Shown here piece after piece: positions 4,640 through 5,394 of a stretch of DNA of 5,394 bases; position 1 is the first letter of the stretch, and each line of letters starts with the position of its first letter. The stretch is from an uncultured Subdoligranulum sp. (GTDB lineage: Bacteria > Bacillota_A > Clostridia > Oscillospirales > Ruminococcaceae). The stretch spans positions 1 through 5,394 of the forward strand of contig CAAGRN010000177.1 in NCBI GenBank assembly GCA_900772715.1. The letters are read 5' to 3'. The notes beneath the pieces were generated by a model. That model had not been told where the DNA came from. It ran no database searches and saw only the letters and a program-made list of their open reading frames with translations. A program made the translations under genes and the position numbers.

Positions 4640-5394
4640 ATGGTAAAGGTCAAGCCCGTACAAAACGGCAGAACGACCCGTATGAGCTTCTCCCGAATCA
4701 ACGAAGTGATTGGTATGCCCAATCTGATCGAGATTCAGAAGAACTCGTACAACTGGTTCCTGCAGGAAGGTCTGCACGAAGTATTCCACGACATTGCCGC
4801 TATTGAGGACTATACCGGCAACCTCGTTCTGGAGTTCATCGACTACCGTCTGGACAAAAACCCCAAGTATACCATTAAAGAATGTAAAGAGCGGGATGCC
4901 ACGTACGCGGCACCTCTGTACGTTACTGCTCGTCTGCTGAACAAGCAGACCGGCGAGGTCAAGGAACAGGAAATCTTCATGGGCGATTTCCCGCTCATGA
5001 CCGATTCCGGCACCTTTATCTCCAACGGTGCCGAGCGTGCCATCGTTTCCCAGTTGGTGCGTTCTCCCGGCGTGTTCTACGGCTCCAGCAAGGACCGTAC
5101 CGGCAAGGATCTGTTCACCGCCACCATGAACCCCAACCGCGGCGCATGGCTGGAGTACGAAACCGATTCTCAGGACGTGTTCTATGTCCGTATCGACAAG
5201 AACCGCAAGCTGCCTGTCACCACTCTGATCCGTGCGCTGGGTCTTTCCAGCGACGAGCAGATCAAGCAGTTCTTCGGCGATTCCGAGCCGAAGATCAACG
5301 CCTCTCGCGAGAAGGACATCACCCACAACACCGAGGAAGGTCTGCTGGAGGTCTACCGCAAGCTGCGCCCCGGCGAGCCTCCCACGGTGGAGTC
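4640..5394 (+). CDS. rpoB: RNA polymerase beta subunit, N-terminal part (cut by window end)
   Basis: The visible 251 residues plus part of a serine codon are the N-terminus of RpoB, the catalytic beta subunit of RNA polymerase; the whole protein would normally exceed 1100 residues. Recognisable blocks are [20 protein letters not shown] (15-34), [12 protein letters not shown] (84-95), [20 protein letters not shown] (111-130) and [16 protein letters not shown] (132-147), which belong to the protrusion and lobe modules. Val136 should align with E. coli Val146, the N-terminal rifampicin site, judged from memory. The start is the ATG at 4640; its ribosome binding site AGGAG (4623-4627) is 12 nt away, longer than for the other genes. 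Codon choice is that of a highly expressed gene (many CGT, GGT, CTG). It has its own strong promoter, and rplJ-rplL are not in front of it. Confidence 0.97.
   Translation, partial: MVKVKPVQNGRTTRMSFSRINEVIGMPNLIEIQKNSYNWFLQEGLHEVFHDIAAIEDYTGNLVLEFIDYRLDKNPKYTIKECKERDATYAAPLYVTARLLNKQTGEVKEQEIFMGDFPLMTDSGTFISNGAERAIVSQLVRSPGVFYGSSKDRTGKDLFTATMNPNRGAWLEYETDSQDVFYVRIDKNRKLPVTTLIRALGLSSDEQIKQFFGDSEPKINASREKDITHNTEEGLLEVYRKLRPGEPPTVE

Noticed and set aside
4375..4806. A 143-codon + strand open frame crossing the promoter and rpoB start
   Set aside because: It covers the hairpin, the promoter and the start of rpoB in another frame. It has no good ribosome binding site and no recognisable domain.
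4499..5326. A 275-codon open frame on the - strand opposite rpoB and its leader
   Set aside because: It is a codon-register shadow of rpoB, and the RpoB protein sequence is beyond doubt.

Overview
This window is a core housekeeping region of a fairly GC-rich Clostridia-type Firmicute. The best guess is a gut Oscillospiraceae/Ruminococcaceae relative (Faecalibacterium, Gemmiger or Subdoligranulum-like). That guess rests on the dgt-dnaG-rpoD order, strong AGGAGG-type ribosome binding sites with GTG starts, a short 365-residue SigA-type sigma factor, and an RpoB N-terminus of clostridial type. The lineage is recalled from general family knowledge, not from a search.

Layout, all on the + strand: 1-89 is the last 28 codons of an unrecognised gene. 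90-201 is a promoter-type gap with a strong A/T dyad. 202-1203 is dgt (dNTP triphosphohydrolase, HD family), 1240-3027 is dnaG (primase) and 3080-4177 is rpoD/sigA (primary sigma factor). The last three have short gaps (36 and 52 nt) and no obvious terminator between them, so they look like one operon, a version of the macromolecular synthesis operon. A strong intrinsic terminator closes it at 4194-4225. The 462-nt gap 4178-4639 has no credible gene. It carries a row of inverted repeats about 50 nt apart, two diverged copies of a two-part direct repeat, a near-consensus promoter (TTGACA, 17 nt, TATACT at 4438-4466) and a leader of about 167 nt. rpoB then starts at 4640 and runs off the window.

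The genes share one theme. Dgt adjusts dNTP pools, DnaG makes replication primers, RpoD directs RNA polymerase to housekeeping promoters, and RpoB is the catalytic beta subunit. Having rpoB directly after rpoD, under its own promoter and without rplJ-rplL just upstream, departs from the usual rplKAJL-rpoBC arrangement and is the most notable gene-level observation.

I found no CRISPR array, tRNA, rRNA, insertion sequence, toxin-antitoxin or defence gene. The coding part is ordinary. What is left to explain lies in the non-coding DNA, mainly the rpoD-rpoB gap and the dyad in front of dgt.
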